Below, piece by piece: positions 6,695 to 13,764 of a DNA stretch of 20,272 bases. The first letter of the stretch is position 1; the number at the start of each line of letters is the position of its first letter. The notes beneath the pieces were generated by a model. It had not been told where the DNA came from, did no database searches, and saw nothing but the letters and a program-made list of their open reading frames with translations. The stretch spans positions 1 to 20,272 of the forward strand of contig JBEKVE010000035.1 in assembly GCA_049514335.1 (NCBI GenBank), given 5' to 3'. The position numbers were made by a program, and so were the translations under genes. Origin of the DNA: JBEKVE01 sp049514335. GTDB taxonomy: Bacteria; Actinomycetota; Acidimicrobiia; Acidimicrobiales; UBA8190.

Positions 6695-7855
6695 GTGGCG
6701 TCCGCTGACGAGGTGATCGCCGAAGCGCGCGCACGCACCGGGCTCGCGGACCTGGGTGACGAGTCGTTCCACGAAGGACTGGCTGCACTGCTCGACGGCG
6801 CCGAAGCGGCCGGCTCGTTCAACGAGCTGGGGATGGCGGTGCTGCGCGACCAGGCGATCGGCCTGCTGCGCGTCCGTCTCGAAGTCGAGGACTGGTATCG
6901 CCGCCATCCCGACATCGCCGTACAGGAGATCCTGCCCCCCCTGTTCGGCCTCGGGCTCCCGCGCACCGGGTCGACGGCGCTGAGCTTCCTGCTCGCAGAG
7001 GACCCCCGCGCCCGCTCGTTGCTCGCCTGGGAGAGCGGCGCGCCCACTCCCCCGCCGGACCCTGCCACCCACGACACCGATCCGCGCATCGCCCAGGCAG
7101 CGGTCCACATGGCGCTGATCGACCAGATGGCCCCCAAGTTCAAGACCATGCTGCCGAGCTCACCGACGGGACCAACCGAGTGCCTGCAGATCCTGGCTCT
7201 CGATTTCCGCTCCACGATGTTCGGCGCCCTCGGCGACAACCGGCACTACGAGGCGTGGCTCGAGGCCTGTGACATGGTGCCCGCCTACCGGTATCACGAG
7301 CGCGTCCTGAAGCTCCTGCAGTGGCGCTTTCCCACGAGGCCCTGGCGGCTCAAGTCGCCGTCCCACATGCACAGCATCGCCGCCCTCCTCGAAGTCTACC
7401 CCGGCGCCCGGTTCGTGATGACGCACCGCGACATCGCGCAGGTGGTTCCATCGGTGGTGAGCCTTCTCGACGCCACCTCCGAGTTCCTGCGCACCGGCCC
7501 GCTCGCTTCCGACTTCGCCGCCAACCAGGCGGGATACTGGGAGCGGGCGCTGCGCACGACGCTCGCGTATCGCGACGCGGGCAACGAGAGCCGGTTCCAC
7601 GACATCGGTTTCGCCGGGATGCGCCCTGATCCCATGCCGGCCATGCACCGCCTCTACGACTGGTTGGGCGAGGAGCTCACCGACGAGGTGGCCATCCGGA
7701 TGCGGACCTGGTGGGAGTCACACCCGGCCGACAAACAGGGTGTCCACGACTACGACCCCGAGCAGTTCGGCATCGACCTCGACGCCCTGCGCAGCCAATT
7801 CTCCTTCTACAACGAGCGGTTCGTGGCGGTCACCGAGGTCGGGGACGAGCCCTGA
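6695..7855 (+). CDS. PAPS-dependent sulfotransferase family protein
   Basis: A 386-residue protein of the bacterial sulfotransferase family, which moves sulfate from PAPS onto a hydroxyl of a small molecule or lipid. The 5'-phosphosulfate loop is GLPRTGST (87-94). The 3'-phosphate motif is RFVMTHRDIAQVVPSVVSL (239-257), with Arg245 and Ser253 in the expected places. WRLKSPSHMHSI (217-228) is typical of this subgroup as I recall it. The N-terminal 80 residues are helical, and there is no signal peptide. The GTG start at 6695 is preceded by AGGGGG (6684-6689). It diverges from the DUF1214 gene and converges on an alpha/beta hydrolase. No PAPS synthesis genes (cysD/cysN/cysC) are in the window. 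Acceptor unknown. Confidence 0.9.
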   Translation: MASADEVIAEARARTGLADLGDESFHEGLAALLDGAEAAGSFNELGMAVLRDQAIGLLRVRLEVEDWYRRHPDIAVQEILPPLFGLGLPRTGSTALSFLLAEDPRARSLLAWESGAPTPPPDPATHDTDPRIAQAAVHMALIDQMAPKFKTMLPSSPTGPTECLQILALDFRSTMFGALGDNRHYEAWLEACDMVPAYRYHERVLKLLQWRFPTRPWRLKSPSHMHSIAALLEVYPGARFVMTHRDIAQVVPSVVSLLDATSEFLRTGPLASDFAANQAGYWERALRTTLAYRDAGNESRFHDIGFAGMRPDPMPAMHRLYDWLGEELTDEVAIRMRTWWESHPADKQGVHDYDPEQFGIDLDALRSQFSFYNERFVAVTEVGDEP

Positions 7856-7871
7856 TCCGAGCGACCGTCGA

Positions 7872-7890
7872 GAGGACCCCGGGGATCCTC
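7872..7890. terminator. Possible bidirectional terminator hairpin
   Basis: GAGGACC and GGATCCTC form a 7-bp stem with one bulged A around a CCGG loop, between the convergent sulfotransferase and hydrolase stops. There is no T-tract, as is common in high-GC genomes. Confidence 0.3.
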
Positions 7891-8752
7891 AGGTGGTCGG
7901 GCGCTCGAGGAAATCGACCACGGCGGTCGTGAACGCGGCGTTTCGGTCCCCGGCCACCATGTGCCCGGCCCCCGACACGTCCACGAACGCCGCGGCCGGG
8001 AAGCGGGCGCAAAACGCCTCCGCTCTCTCCGCGCTCACCAGGTCGCTCATGCGACCCCGCACGAGCAGCACCGGCGTCTCGGCCACCATGCGCCCCGTGG
8101 CGGCGTGCAGGCGGTCGAGGTCGACGATCTCCTCCGGCCCGAGACCGGGCTCGGGGTCGATGAACCTGGGGTCCCAGTGCCAGAAGAACCGTCCGTCCTG
8201 CTCGCGCACGTTCTTGCGCAAGCCGGCCAGGTCCCGCGGGCGGGGGCGGTGCGGGTTGTAGGCCGCCACGGCGTCGGCGACCTCCTCCAGAGAGCCGAAG
8301 CCGGTGGCGGAGCGGTCCGCCATGAAGGTGAGGATGCGGCGGGCTCCGGTGGGCTCCATGTCGGGCACGATGTCGACGAGCACGACGCCCCGGGCCACCC
8401 CGGGGGCGAGCTCGCCGGCCAGGAGGATCGAGGTCAGGCCGCCGAGCGAGGCACCGACGAGCACGGGGGCCTCGTGGAAGCGTCCGAGGACGAGCGAGAC
8501 GTCATGGGCGAACGTCTCCAGGCGGTAGTCGCCGGTCTCCGACCATGCCGATTCGCCGTGGCCCCGGGCGTCGAGTGCCAGCGTCTGCCAGCCCCGGCGT
8601 GCCACTTCGTGCGCCGTCTCGCTCCAGGCGTGGCGGGTCTGCCCACCGCCGTGGAGAAAGACGACCAGCGGGTCGTGTCGGTCACCGTGGCGCTCGCCGA
8701 CGAGCCGGAGGCCGCCGACGCCTTCGAACTCCAGTACCTCCCCGGCACTCAT
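7889..8752 (-). CDS. Alpha/beta hydrolase
   Basis: A 287-residue alpha/beta-hydrolase-fold protein, likely cytoplasmic. It has the oxyanion motif HGGGQ (34-38), DARGHGESAW (61-70), the nucleophile elbow VGASLGG with Ser102, Asp237 in RGRMSDLVS and His264 in GAGHMV. The full Ser-Asp-His triad supports esterase, lactonase or C-C hydrolase activity. A cap region of about 90 residues (130-220) sits between the elbow and the acid, as in this superfamily. The start at ATG 8752 agrees with the usual length, but its ribosome binding site is weak. It faces the sulfotransferase tail to tail and diverges from the Coq4-motif gene. Substrate cannot be told. Confidence 0.9.
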   Translation of the reverse strand: MSAGEVLEFEGVGGLRLVGERHGDRHDPLVVFLHGGGQTRHAWSETAHEVARRGWQTLALDARGHGESAWSETGDYRLETFAHDVSLVLGRFHEAPVLVGASLGGLTSILLAGELAPGVARGVVLVDIVPDMEPTGARRILTFMADRSATGFGSLEEVADAVAAYNPHRPRPRDLAGLRKNVREQDGRFFWHWDPRFIDPEPGLGPEEIVDLDRLHAATGRMVAETPVLLVRGRMSDLVSAERAEAFCARFPAAAFVDVSGAGHMVAGDRNAAFTTAVVDFLERPTT

Positions 8753-8952
8753 GGGCGCAGGACCGACGAGGTGTGCCGCACCGTCCGCCCGGTGGCGACG
8801 CTGGTCACGAGCGGTCGGCCGCCGACTGCGGGCAGCGGCGGTGCGCGTCGATCCCCCCTGCTGTCATACCGGGCCCCTCCGCATCTGGGACGTGGTGCCG
8901 TCGGCCACCCCGTACCGCCGTGTGCCGAGCCTACCGAACGGGTGACGGTGCC

Positions 8953-8981
8953 TTTCGAGAGGCAGGCCATGTCCGTAGGAT
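8953..8981 (+). promoter_or_regulatory. Candidate promoter of the Coq4-motif gene
   Basis: TTTCGA (8953-8958) and TAGGAT (8976-8981) are separated by 17 nt. The -10 matches consensus at four of six positions and the -35 at three of six. Transcription would start near 8988, leaving a leader of about 29 nt that contains the AAGGAGGG ribosome binding site. Confidence 0.4.
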
Positions 8982-9016
8982 GTGTCCCGGAGGGAGGGCA
9001 TGGGAAGGAGGGTCCG

Positions 9017-9619
9017 ATGGACCACGACGACCTTGCTCTCGGAGATGCACTCCGGCTCCACTTCGCCCGCAACGGCTTTCCACCCGACGGCGGCATGAGC
9101 GAGAAGTGGGCTCTCGTGCGGGTCGGTCCGATACCGGTCGGCATTCCGAACGTGGCGGCACGTCGCAGAGCGACGCCCATCCACGACCTCAACCACCTGG
9201 TGAGCGGCTACGGCCACGACGCCATGGGTGAGGCCGAGAACGCAGCGTGGGAGCTCGGTGGCGGGTGTCGGGACTACGTGGCGGCGTGGGTCCTCAACTG
9301 CTCGGCACTGGGTCTGGGCATCTTCCGGTCACCGCAGAGGCTCTTCGCCGCGTTCGTACGGGGACGACAGACGTCGAACCTGTACAGCGTCGACATCGAC
9401 GCCGTCGTGGACCTTCCCCTGTCGACGGTCCGCACGACCCTCGGACTCGACCAGCCGCGCCATGACGCAACCGCCGTCGATGCAGCGCTCTTCGCCGCCC
9501 TGGTCGGTCTCGTTCCGGTCGTCGGACTCGTCCCCTTTGCCGTCTCCGTGGTCACGAGCCCCGTGTGGTTGGCCAGAGGGGTCCACCGACAGCGCCGCCA
9601 GGGAGCTACCCCTGGATGA
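9017..9619 (+). CDS. Coq4-like protein with HDxxH-x11-E motif
   Basis: A 200-residue protein. Residues 56-72 give HDLNH, eleven residues, then GE: exactly the HDxxH-x11-E zinc-ligand signature of the COQ4 family, here within TPIHDLNHLVSGYGHDAMGEAE. Eukaryotic Coq4 acts in ubiquinone synthesis. The middle (88-125) is Ala/Leu/Arg-rich and helical, and a hydrophobic stretch at about 158-186 (LVGLVPVVGLVPF) could bury itself in the membrane or bind an isoprenoid. The tail is basic (RGVHRQRRQ). ATG 9017 follows AAGGAGGG at 9005-9012; the frame is open much further upstream but without start signals. Its end overlaps the convergent gene by 14 bp. Actinobacteria are normally menaquinone users, so a ubiquinone role is unlikely. 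The motif is certain; the family assignment is probable. Confidence 0.75.
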   Translation: MDHDDLALGDALRLHFARNGFPPDGGMSEKWALVRVGPIPVGIPNVAARRRATPIHDLNHLVSGYGHDAMGEAENAAWELGGGCRDYVAAWVLNCSALGLGIFRSPQRLFAAFVRGRQTSNLYSVDIDAVVDLPLSTVRTTLGLDQPRHDATAVDAALFAALVGLVPVVGLVPFAVSVVTSPVWLARGVHRQRRQGATPG

Positions 9620-9881
9620 CGTTGTGGACGTTGGCCACCATGGGCTCCGCCAACGTGACACCCAGCTCGGTCAGGATGGGCACGAGGGTCGCACCGAAGG
9701 CCTCGAACGCCTCGTGGGACTCCCAGATGTCGAAGACCTGGACCGACCCGTTCGACTCGAGGGCGACGTGCAGGGTGCGCCCCTCGGGGGCACCCGCTCC
9801 CGCCGCCTCGAGCTTGGCGAGGGCGCTCTTGTACTTTTCGGGCGTGAACCCCTCGTGGACGAAGTAGATGCCGAGAGCCAT
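9606..9881 (-). CDS. Small ferredoxin-like-fold protein, ABM/Dabb type
   Basis: A 91-residue protein resembling the dimeric alpha/beta-barrel group (antibiotic biosynthesis monooxygenase or stress-responsive Dabb). It has an N-terminal strand MALGIYFVHEG, a helix (TPEKYKSALAKLEAAG), the strand pairs RTLHVALES and VQVFDIWES, and a helix HEAFEAFGATLVPILTELG before a last strand region. FDIWES followed by an aromatic/acidic helix is typical of the fold. Such proteins act as small cofactor-free monooxygenases, isomerases or heme-degrading enzymes; no catalytic role can be assigned here. The start at ATG 9881 is supported by AAAGGAG about 10 nt upstream. Its stop lies inside the end of the Coq4-motif gene. 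It is last in a run of minus-strand genes, 72 bp after the exported protein. Confidence 0.75.
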   Translation of the reverse strand: MALGIYFVHEGFTPEKYKSALAKLEAAGAGAPEGRTLHVALESNGSVQVFDIWESHEAFEAFGATLVPILTELGVTLAEPMVANVHNVIQG

Positions 9882-9953
9882 GCGGTCACGGCTCCTTTCT
9901 GGTGGAGGTGGGCGCACCATAGCCCGGGCCACTCGCGGCGCCCGCATGCCGCC

Positions 9954-10574
9954 TCAGAGCTGGAAGGCCCGCCCCGGAGCGAGGGTCACGTCGAGGCTGG
10001 GGTCGACGCAGAGCTTGGCGTGGACCGCGCCCTTCACCCCGGCATTGCCTGCACCGATGGGAGCCGTGGCGGTGACCGACCCTTTCAGCGTGGTCTCTGT
10101 GTCGTCACCGGCGCACTTGCGCCGCTGCCCGGCGGGGTGGGAGGACACGTACACGAACGTGGTCGTGCCGGTGCCGTTCCAGCTGACCGTGCCCGATCCC
10201 GAACGGGTGAGGACCAGGCCGGGGAAGGTGCCGGAACCGCCCGTGGCCTGCAGCTGCGAGCAGTCCCGCAGGGTGATCGCGGTGTTCAGGTTGCCGCTCA
10301 CGACGGTGCAGATCACCGGGACCTTGAGCGGGGCCACCGTCGTGCTCGTCGCGCCCGGGGCGGCGGCTCCGGCGGAGCCGGTGGCACCGGACCCGTTGTC
10401 GGACACATCGCCACCCGTCGATCCGCTGCCCGCGGCGGTGCTCGGGTGCGACGGCGCCCGGCTCGAGCCCGTCAGGTCGACGCCGAGGAGGATGCCGCCC
10501 GCCACGACAAGGGCCACCGTGGCGGCGAGGATCTGGATCCGGCGCCTTCTGGCCCAACCCGGCAACACCACCAT
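9954..10574 (-). CDS. Membrane-anchored exported protein of unknown function
   Basis: A 206-residue protein. Residues 1-13 are basic (WARRRRIQ), followed by one hydrophobic segment at about 13-32, which makes an N-terminal anchor or uncleaved signal. Residues 36-83 are a flexible Ser/Gly/Ala/Thr linker. The C-terminal domain (84-206) is beta-rich with four cysteines (89, 105, 154, 189) that could form two disulfides outside the cell, and repeated Thr/Gly/Ser strands. I do not recognise the domain. It lies 78 bp after the CMD-family gene on the same strand. A surface or periplasm-like location is inferred. The ribosome binding site is weak (GGGG before ATG). Confidence 0.75.
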   Translation of the reverse strand: MVVLPGWARRRRIQILAATVALVVAGGILLGVDLTGSSRAPSHPSTAAGSGSTGGDVSDNGSGATGSAGAAAPGATSTTVAPLKVPVICTVVSGNLNTAITLRDCSQLQATGGSGTFPGLVLTRSGSGTVSWNGTGTTTFVYVSSHPAGQRRKCAGDDTETTLKGSVTATAPIGAGNAGVKGAVHAKLCVDPSLDVTLAPGRAFQL

Positions 10575-10652
10575 CCCCAGAAGACTACCGAGGAGCGGTG
10601 CGGGGGTGAAGGGCGGATCATCCCGAGGCGGGCGGGACCCGACGCCATGGCG

Positions 10653-11252
10653 TCATCGCCCAGTGGCGCCCGTCCTCCCGACACTCCCGGGCTGGACGCT
10701 CATCGGTACGTCGCAGCGCTCGGCGAAACCCTGGCTTCTCAGGCCCAGACCGGCGTTGAACCTCGAACGGAAGTTCTCGAGCGCCACCCAGGCGGCGAGC
10801 TCCACGATCTCGCGCTCGCTCAAGTACCGCTTCAGCCCTTCGACGATCTCGGCCGACACCGCCGATGGTGCCGCCGTGGCGCTGACCGCGTACTCGAGCA
10901 CGGCCTTCTCGACCTCGTCGTAGACGTCGCTTTCCCGAAAGCGCGGCACGTCACGGACCTTGCGCGGATCGATACCCAGTTGCATGCCTTCGTAATACCC
11001 GTAGTCGGTGCACCACGAGCAGCCGATCTCGGCCCCTGCGGCCTGGATGGCCAGCCAGCGCAGGTGAGGATCGAGGCGCCGCCACCCCCGCTCGGCGGCC
11101 GTTTCCAGGGCCCCCATGGCAACGAGGACGCCGGCGTGGTGGGCGGCGGCGGCCACGGGCTCAACCACCTGGCCGAACCGGTGGCGGGCGTAGCGGAAGG
11201 CCAGCTTGGCCACCCGTCCGGTCGGGCGCTCGATCAGGGTGACGTGGGCCAC
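10653..11252 (-). CDS. Carboxymuconolactone decarboxylase (CMD/AhpD-like) family protein
   Basis: A 199-residue all-helical protein. The core motif AAGAEIGCSWCTDYGYYEG (71-89) matches the CMD/AhpD helix, with a CxxC pair at Cys78 and Cys81. AhpD has His after the second Cys (CxxCxxxH); here that place is Gly85, so peroxidase-type proton relay is doubtful. The later helix SEREIVELAAWVALENFRSRFN is also typical. Family members are peroxidase reductants, decarboxylases or redox proteins; the role here is open. The GTG start at 11252 is set by AGGAGG 4 nt upstream. It follows the histidine kinase by 83 bp on the same strand, but a CRP-like palindrome at 11325-11340 suggests its own control. Confidence 0.88.
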   Translation of the reverse strand: MAHVTLIERPTGRVAKLAFRYARHRFGQVVEPVAAAAHHAGVLVAMGALETAAERGWRRLDPHLRWLAIQAAGAEIGCSWCTDYGYYEGMQLGIDPRKVRDVPRFRESDVYDEVEKAVLEYAVSATAAPSAVSAEIVEGLKRYLSEREIVELAAWVALENFRSRFNAGLGLRSQGFAERCDVPMSVQPGSVGRTGATGR

Positions 11253-11324
11253 GGGGCCTCCTCGTGCTCGGGCGGCCCCTCGGACGGTGCCGCACTACCC
11301 CTGTAGACGACCGATCGTCGTCGA

Positions 11325-11340
11325 TGTGACAGAGATCACG
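11325..11340. promoter_or_regulatory. CRP-like operator
   Basis: TGTGA, six bases, TCACG: nine of ten positions of the CRP/Crp-family consensus TGTGA-N6-TCACA. It overlaps the stop codon of the histidine kinase and lies about 73-88 bp upstream of the GTG of the CMD-family gene, a normal position for an activator site. The match is seen directly; use by a cAMP-type regulator is inferred. Confidence 0.45.
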
Positions 11341-12868
11341 GGCCGCTGCGGGGAAGGCGGACCGTCACCTTGGCACCACCGGTGGGGACGTTCTCGATGG
11401 AGATGGTGCCGTTGTGGGCCTCGGTGAGGCGCTGCGCGATGGCGAGACCCAGGCCCGTGCCCTCACCCTTGGTGGTGAAGAAGGGATCGAACAGCCTGTG
11501 CGCCACCTCGGGATCGAACCCCGTCCCGCCGTCGCGAACCGACACGAGGGTGGCACCGTCTTCGCGGTCCCCCCGGATCACGACCGACCCCCCGTCCGGC
11601 ATGGCCTGGTAGGCGTTGGTCACCAGGTTGGCGAGGACCTGGATCAACAGGGACGGGTCGGCATCGACGTCGGTGCTCGCCTCGACCGACACGTCGATGC
11701 CCGACGGAGGTGGTGCCGACTCGAGGACCTCGTCCACCACCGTGCCCAGTTCGAATCTCGACGAGCGCGGCTCGCGCTCGCGCATGTACGTCGTGAGGTC
11801 CTCTGACAGGCTCACAGCCCGATGGATCTGGCGCTCCGCCCCCACCACGTGCTCCTCGGCGCTGTCGCTCAGGGACTGTCCGAGGTCCATGCGGAGGAGG
11901 TACAGGTTGTTGACGGCCGCACCGAGGGGATTACGCAATTCGTGGCTCACCACGGTGGCCATCTCGCCCACCGCCGCCAGCCGCTCGTTGCGGATGATCG
12001 CCTTCTGGGCGTCGAGGAGCTCGGCGGTCCGCTCCTCGACCAGACGGGCGACGTGGCGGTTCCGGCGCCCGAGGGTCTCGACCACGAGCGCCAGGGCGAG
12101 GGCGATGATCAGGCCCACCGCAAGCGCGATCCACGGGCTGGCTTCGGCGTAGGAGCCCGAAGGCGCCTCGCGCGCCGACACCTCCAGCAGCCAGCTGACG
12201 TTGCCCAGCTTGGTCACCGAGTACGTGACCGGAGCCGGCAACGCCCCGCCACCGAACGTCGTCGCCACCAAGCGGCTCCGCACCGGTCGCGCCCCGTCGT
12301 ACAGGTCGAGGTAGACGCGGGAGTACGGCCCCGTGGCGTCGGGTGGCACGATCCCCTCGGCCAGGCGACCGGTCTCCATGCCGACGAATCCCGGCGCGGC
12401 GGTGGACGCGGCCGCGAGGTAGAGCACCCGCTGGCCGTCCACCTCGGCCACACCTGCAGTGAGTCCCGTGGCCGCTTGCGCCGCCGCTTGCCTGAGCGCC
12501 GGGGGAAGAGCCTGGCCTTGGTGCAGATCCGGACCCGCTGCGAAGAGCACGGCGGGTGCCGACTTCCCGATCCGCACCACCGCCGCCGATCCCGTGGGGC
12601 TCGCCAGCAACGGCTTGGACTCTTCGGCGAACACCTGAGAGGAGAGCCCCGACGACACGGTGAAGAACGCCATGCTGCGCAGCTCGGTCTGGACGTCATC
12701 GAGGGTGGCCTCGAGGAGCAGGTCGATCTGGCTGCCGTCGCTCTGCAGTAGCGCCTTGTCCTGACGCTGGACGCCACTCCTGATGACGGCCCAGCTCCCC
12801 ACGGCCAGGGCCGTCACCACGATCAGCACGCTGACGGTCAGCAGAGAAACGGGTCCCCTGTCGTGCAT
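11336..12868 (-). CDS. Membrane sensor histidine kinase
   Basis: A 510-residue two-component sensor. A first membrane segment (about 8-29) and a second (about 246-265) enclose an extracytoplasmic sensing domain of roughly 215 residues that I cannot classify. A short linker (RRNRHVARLVEERTAELLDA) leads to the phospho-acceptor helix VVSHELRNPLG with His309. The ATP-binding domain has the N box NLVTNAYQAMP (414-424), G1 DGGTGFDP (446-453), F box DPFFTTK (461-467) and G2 GEGTGLGL (468-475), all intact. No response regulator is in the window, so its partner lies elsewhere. The start is ATG 12868, just before the first membrane span; the frame is open to 13684, but the upstream translation is Arg/Pro-rich and does not look coding. 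It diverges from the membrane protein at 13211. Confidence 0.93.
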   Translation of the reverse strand: MHDRGPVSLLTVSVLIVVTALAVGSWAVIRSGVQRQDKALLQSDGSQIDLLLEATLDDVQTELRSMAFFTVSSGLSSQVFAEESKPLLASPTGSAAVVRIGKSAPAVLFAAGPDLHQGQALPPALRQAAAQAATGLTAGVAEVDGQRVLYLAAASTAAPGFVGMETGRLAEGIVPPDATGPYSRVYLDLYDGARPVRSRLVATTFGGGALPAPVTYSVTKLGNVSWLLEVSAREAPSGSYAEASPWIALAVGLIIALALALVVETLGRRNRHVARLVEERTAELLDAQKAIIRNERLAAVGEMATVVSHELRNPLGAAVNNLYLLRMDLGQSLSDSAEEHVVGAERQIHRAVSLSEDLTTYMREREPRSSRFELGTVVDEVLESAPPPSGIDVSVEASTDVDADPSLLIQVLANLVTNAYQAMPDGGSVVIRGDREDGATLVSVRDGGTGFDPEVAHRLFDPFFTTKGEGTGLGLAIAQRLTEAHNGTISIENVPTGGAKVTVRLPRSGP

Positions 12869-13210
12869 CTGTCCCCCACCGTGCGGTGCCGCCCCGTGCG
12901 GTTGCCCGAGTGTACGCGCCCCCGGGCCAGGGTGGACGGCCCATCGCCGCGTGCCGCCCGGCACCGCGCCGCCGGGTCCGTCCACGACCCCCGTGCGCCG
13001 GTTGGCCAGAAGTTGATTCCCGGTTGCCGGTGCGGTGAGCTTGGGCCGCCAAGGTTGCAGCGCCAGCTTCTTCGCTTGCGTTGCCGGGGCCGGGGTCCGG
13101 GACCACCGAGCCCGGTTGGACCGCGAACCACGAGACGGAGGGCCGGGTGGTTCGAAGGTGACCCCACGCGCCTGGGTGCGGAGGGCCGAGTGCGAGGAGG
13201 GCACGCTCCG
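12869..13210. other. 342-bp divergent intergenic region rich in hairpins
   Basis: No gene is supported here. Three hairpins read well on the plus strand: CTTGG-GCCG-CCAAG (13040-13053); a longer stem at 13057-13084 pairing GCAGCGC with GCGTTGC and AGC with GCT around a TTCTTC loop; and CGAACCAC (13124-13131) with GTGGTTCG (13147-13154). A short GGTC/GACC stem sits at 13094-13104. The region should hold promoters for the kinase and for the membrane protein. I saw no boxes of known riboswitches. Confidence 0.45.
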
Positions 13211-13714
13211 ATGACACAGAGCGTCTACCAGAGCGAGCTGGATCCCGACGCCGCCGACGCTGCGAGCGCCGGACACGGGCCTGACGCGGTCGACGAGTGG
13301 TACTCCGCGCCGTTGCGGCCGCTCGGATTGCCGGAACCTGACGAGGGGGACCCCTCGGCGTGGACCTTCGTTGCCGCGCCGGACAGCCGGCGGCTGTGGG
13401 CCCGCGGTCGGCGCCGTGCCGTGGCACTGGTGGTCGTGCTGTTCGTCCTCACCCTGGCGGTGGCGGTGGCGGCTGCGATCGGCACGGGCTCCGTTCCCCC
13501 CGTGACGACCCACGCACCGGCGACCGACCCCGGGGGGTCGGGCACGTCCGGGGTTCCGGCCGGATCGGGAACGGGGAGCACGCCCATCCCGGCGTCGTCG
13601 GGGATCTACGTCCCGCCCTCGTCGGTCTCGGTCCCTCCGCTCCAGGTCCCGCCCGTTGTGTCCGTGCCGAGTGGGGCGGGCCACACCACAGCCAGCTCGG
13701 GCCGAATGGCGTAG
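13211..13714 (+). CDS. Single-pass membrane protein with Ser/Thr/Pro-rich outer region
   Basis: A 167-residue protein of unknown function. Residues 1-60 are acidic and polar and should be cytoplasmic, with Trp at 30, 51 and 63. Residues 61-69 are basic (RLWARGRRR), then a membrane span covers about 70-92. Residues 93-167 are Pro/Ser/Thr/Gly/Val-rich with no globular character, probably an extended extracytoplasmic stalk. The positive-inside rule places the N-terminus in the cytoplasm. The ATG at 13211 is preceded by GAGGAGG about 11 nt upstream. It diverges from the sensor kinase and could serve with it, but this is only context. A hairpin begins at its stop codon. Confidence 0.72.
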   Translation: MTQSVYQSELDPDAADAASAGHGPDAVDEWYSAPLRPLGLPEPDEGDPSAWTFVAAPDSRRLWARGRRRAVALVVVLFVLTLAVAVAAAIGTGSVPPVTTHAPATDPGGSGTSGVPAGSGTGSTPIPASSGIYVPPSSVSVPPLQVPPVVSVPSGAGHTTASSGRMA

Positions 13715-13730
13715 CGCTCAGACCGAGCGC
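13714..13730 (+). terminator. Possible terminator hairpin
   Basis: GCGCTC, loop AGACC, GAGCGC: a perfect 6-bp stem starting at the last base of the membrane-protein stop codon. No T-tract follows. Confidence 0.35.
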
Positions 13731-13764
13731 GGTCCCCGGCCGATGGGCGGGCGGGGCGGTACCC

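Noticed and set aside
7961..9016. Upstream extension of the Coq4-motif frame
   Set aside because: Antisense to the alpha/beta hydrolase; the AAGGAGGG before ATG 9017 marks the true start.
9228..11306. Plus-strand open frame of nearly 700 codons
   Set aside because: Crosses five real genes on both strands and has no family-like sequence.
12869..13210. Known riboswitch (c-di-AMP, c-di-GMP, cobalamin)
   Set aside because: The conserved boxes of these classes could not be found on either strand; only generic hairpins are present.
12869..13684. Upstream extension of the histidine kinase frame
   Set aside because: Arg/Pro-rich, antisense to the membrane protein at 13211, and the first membrane span begins right after ATG 12868.
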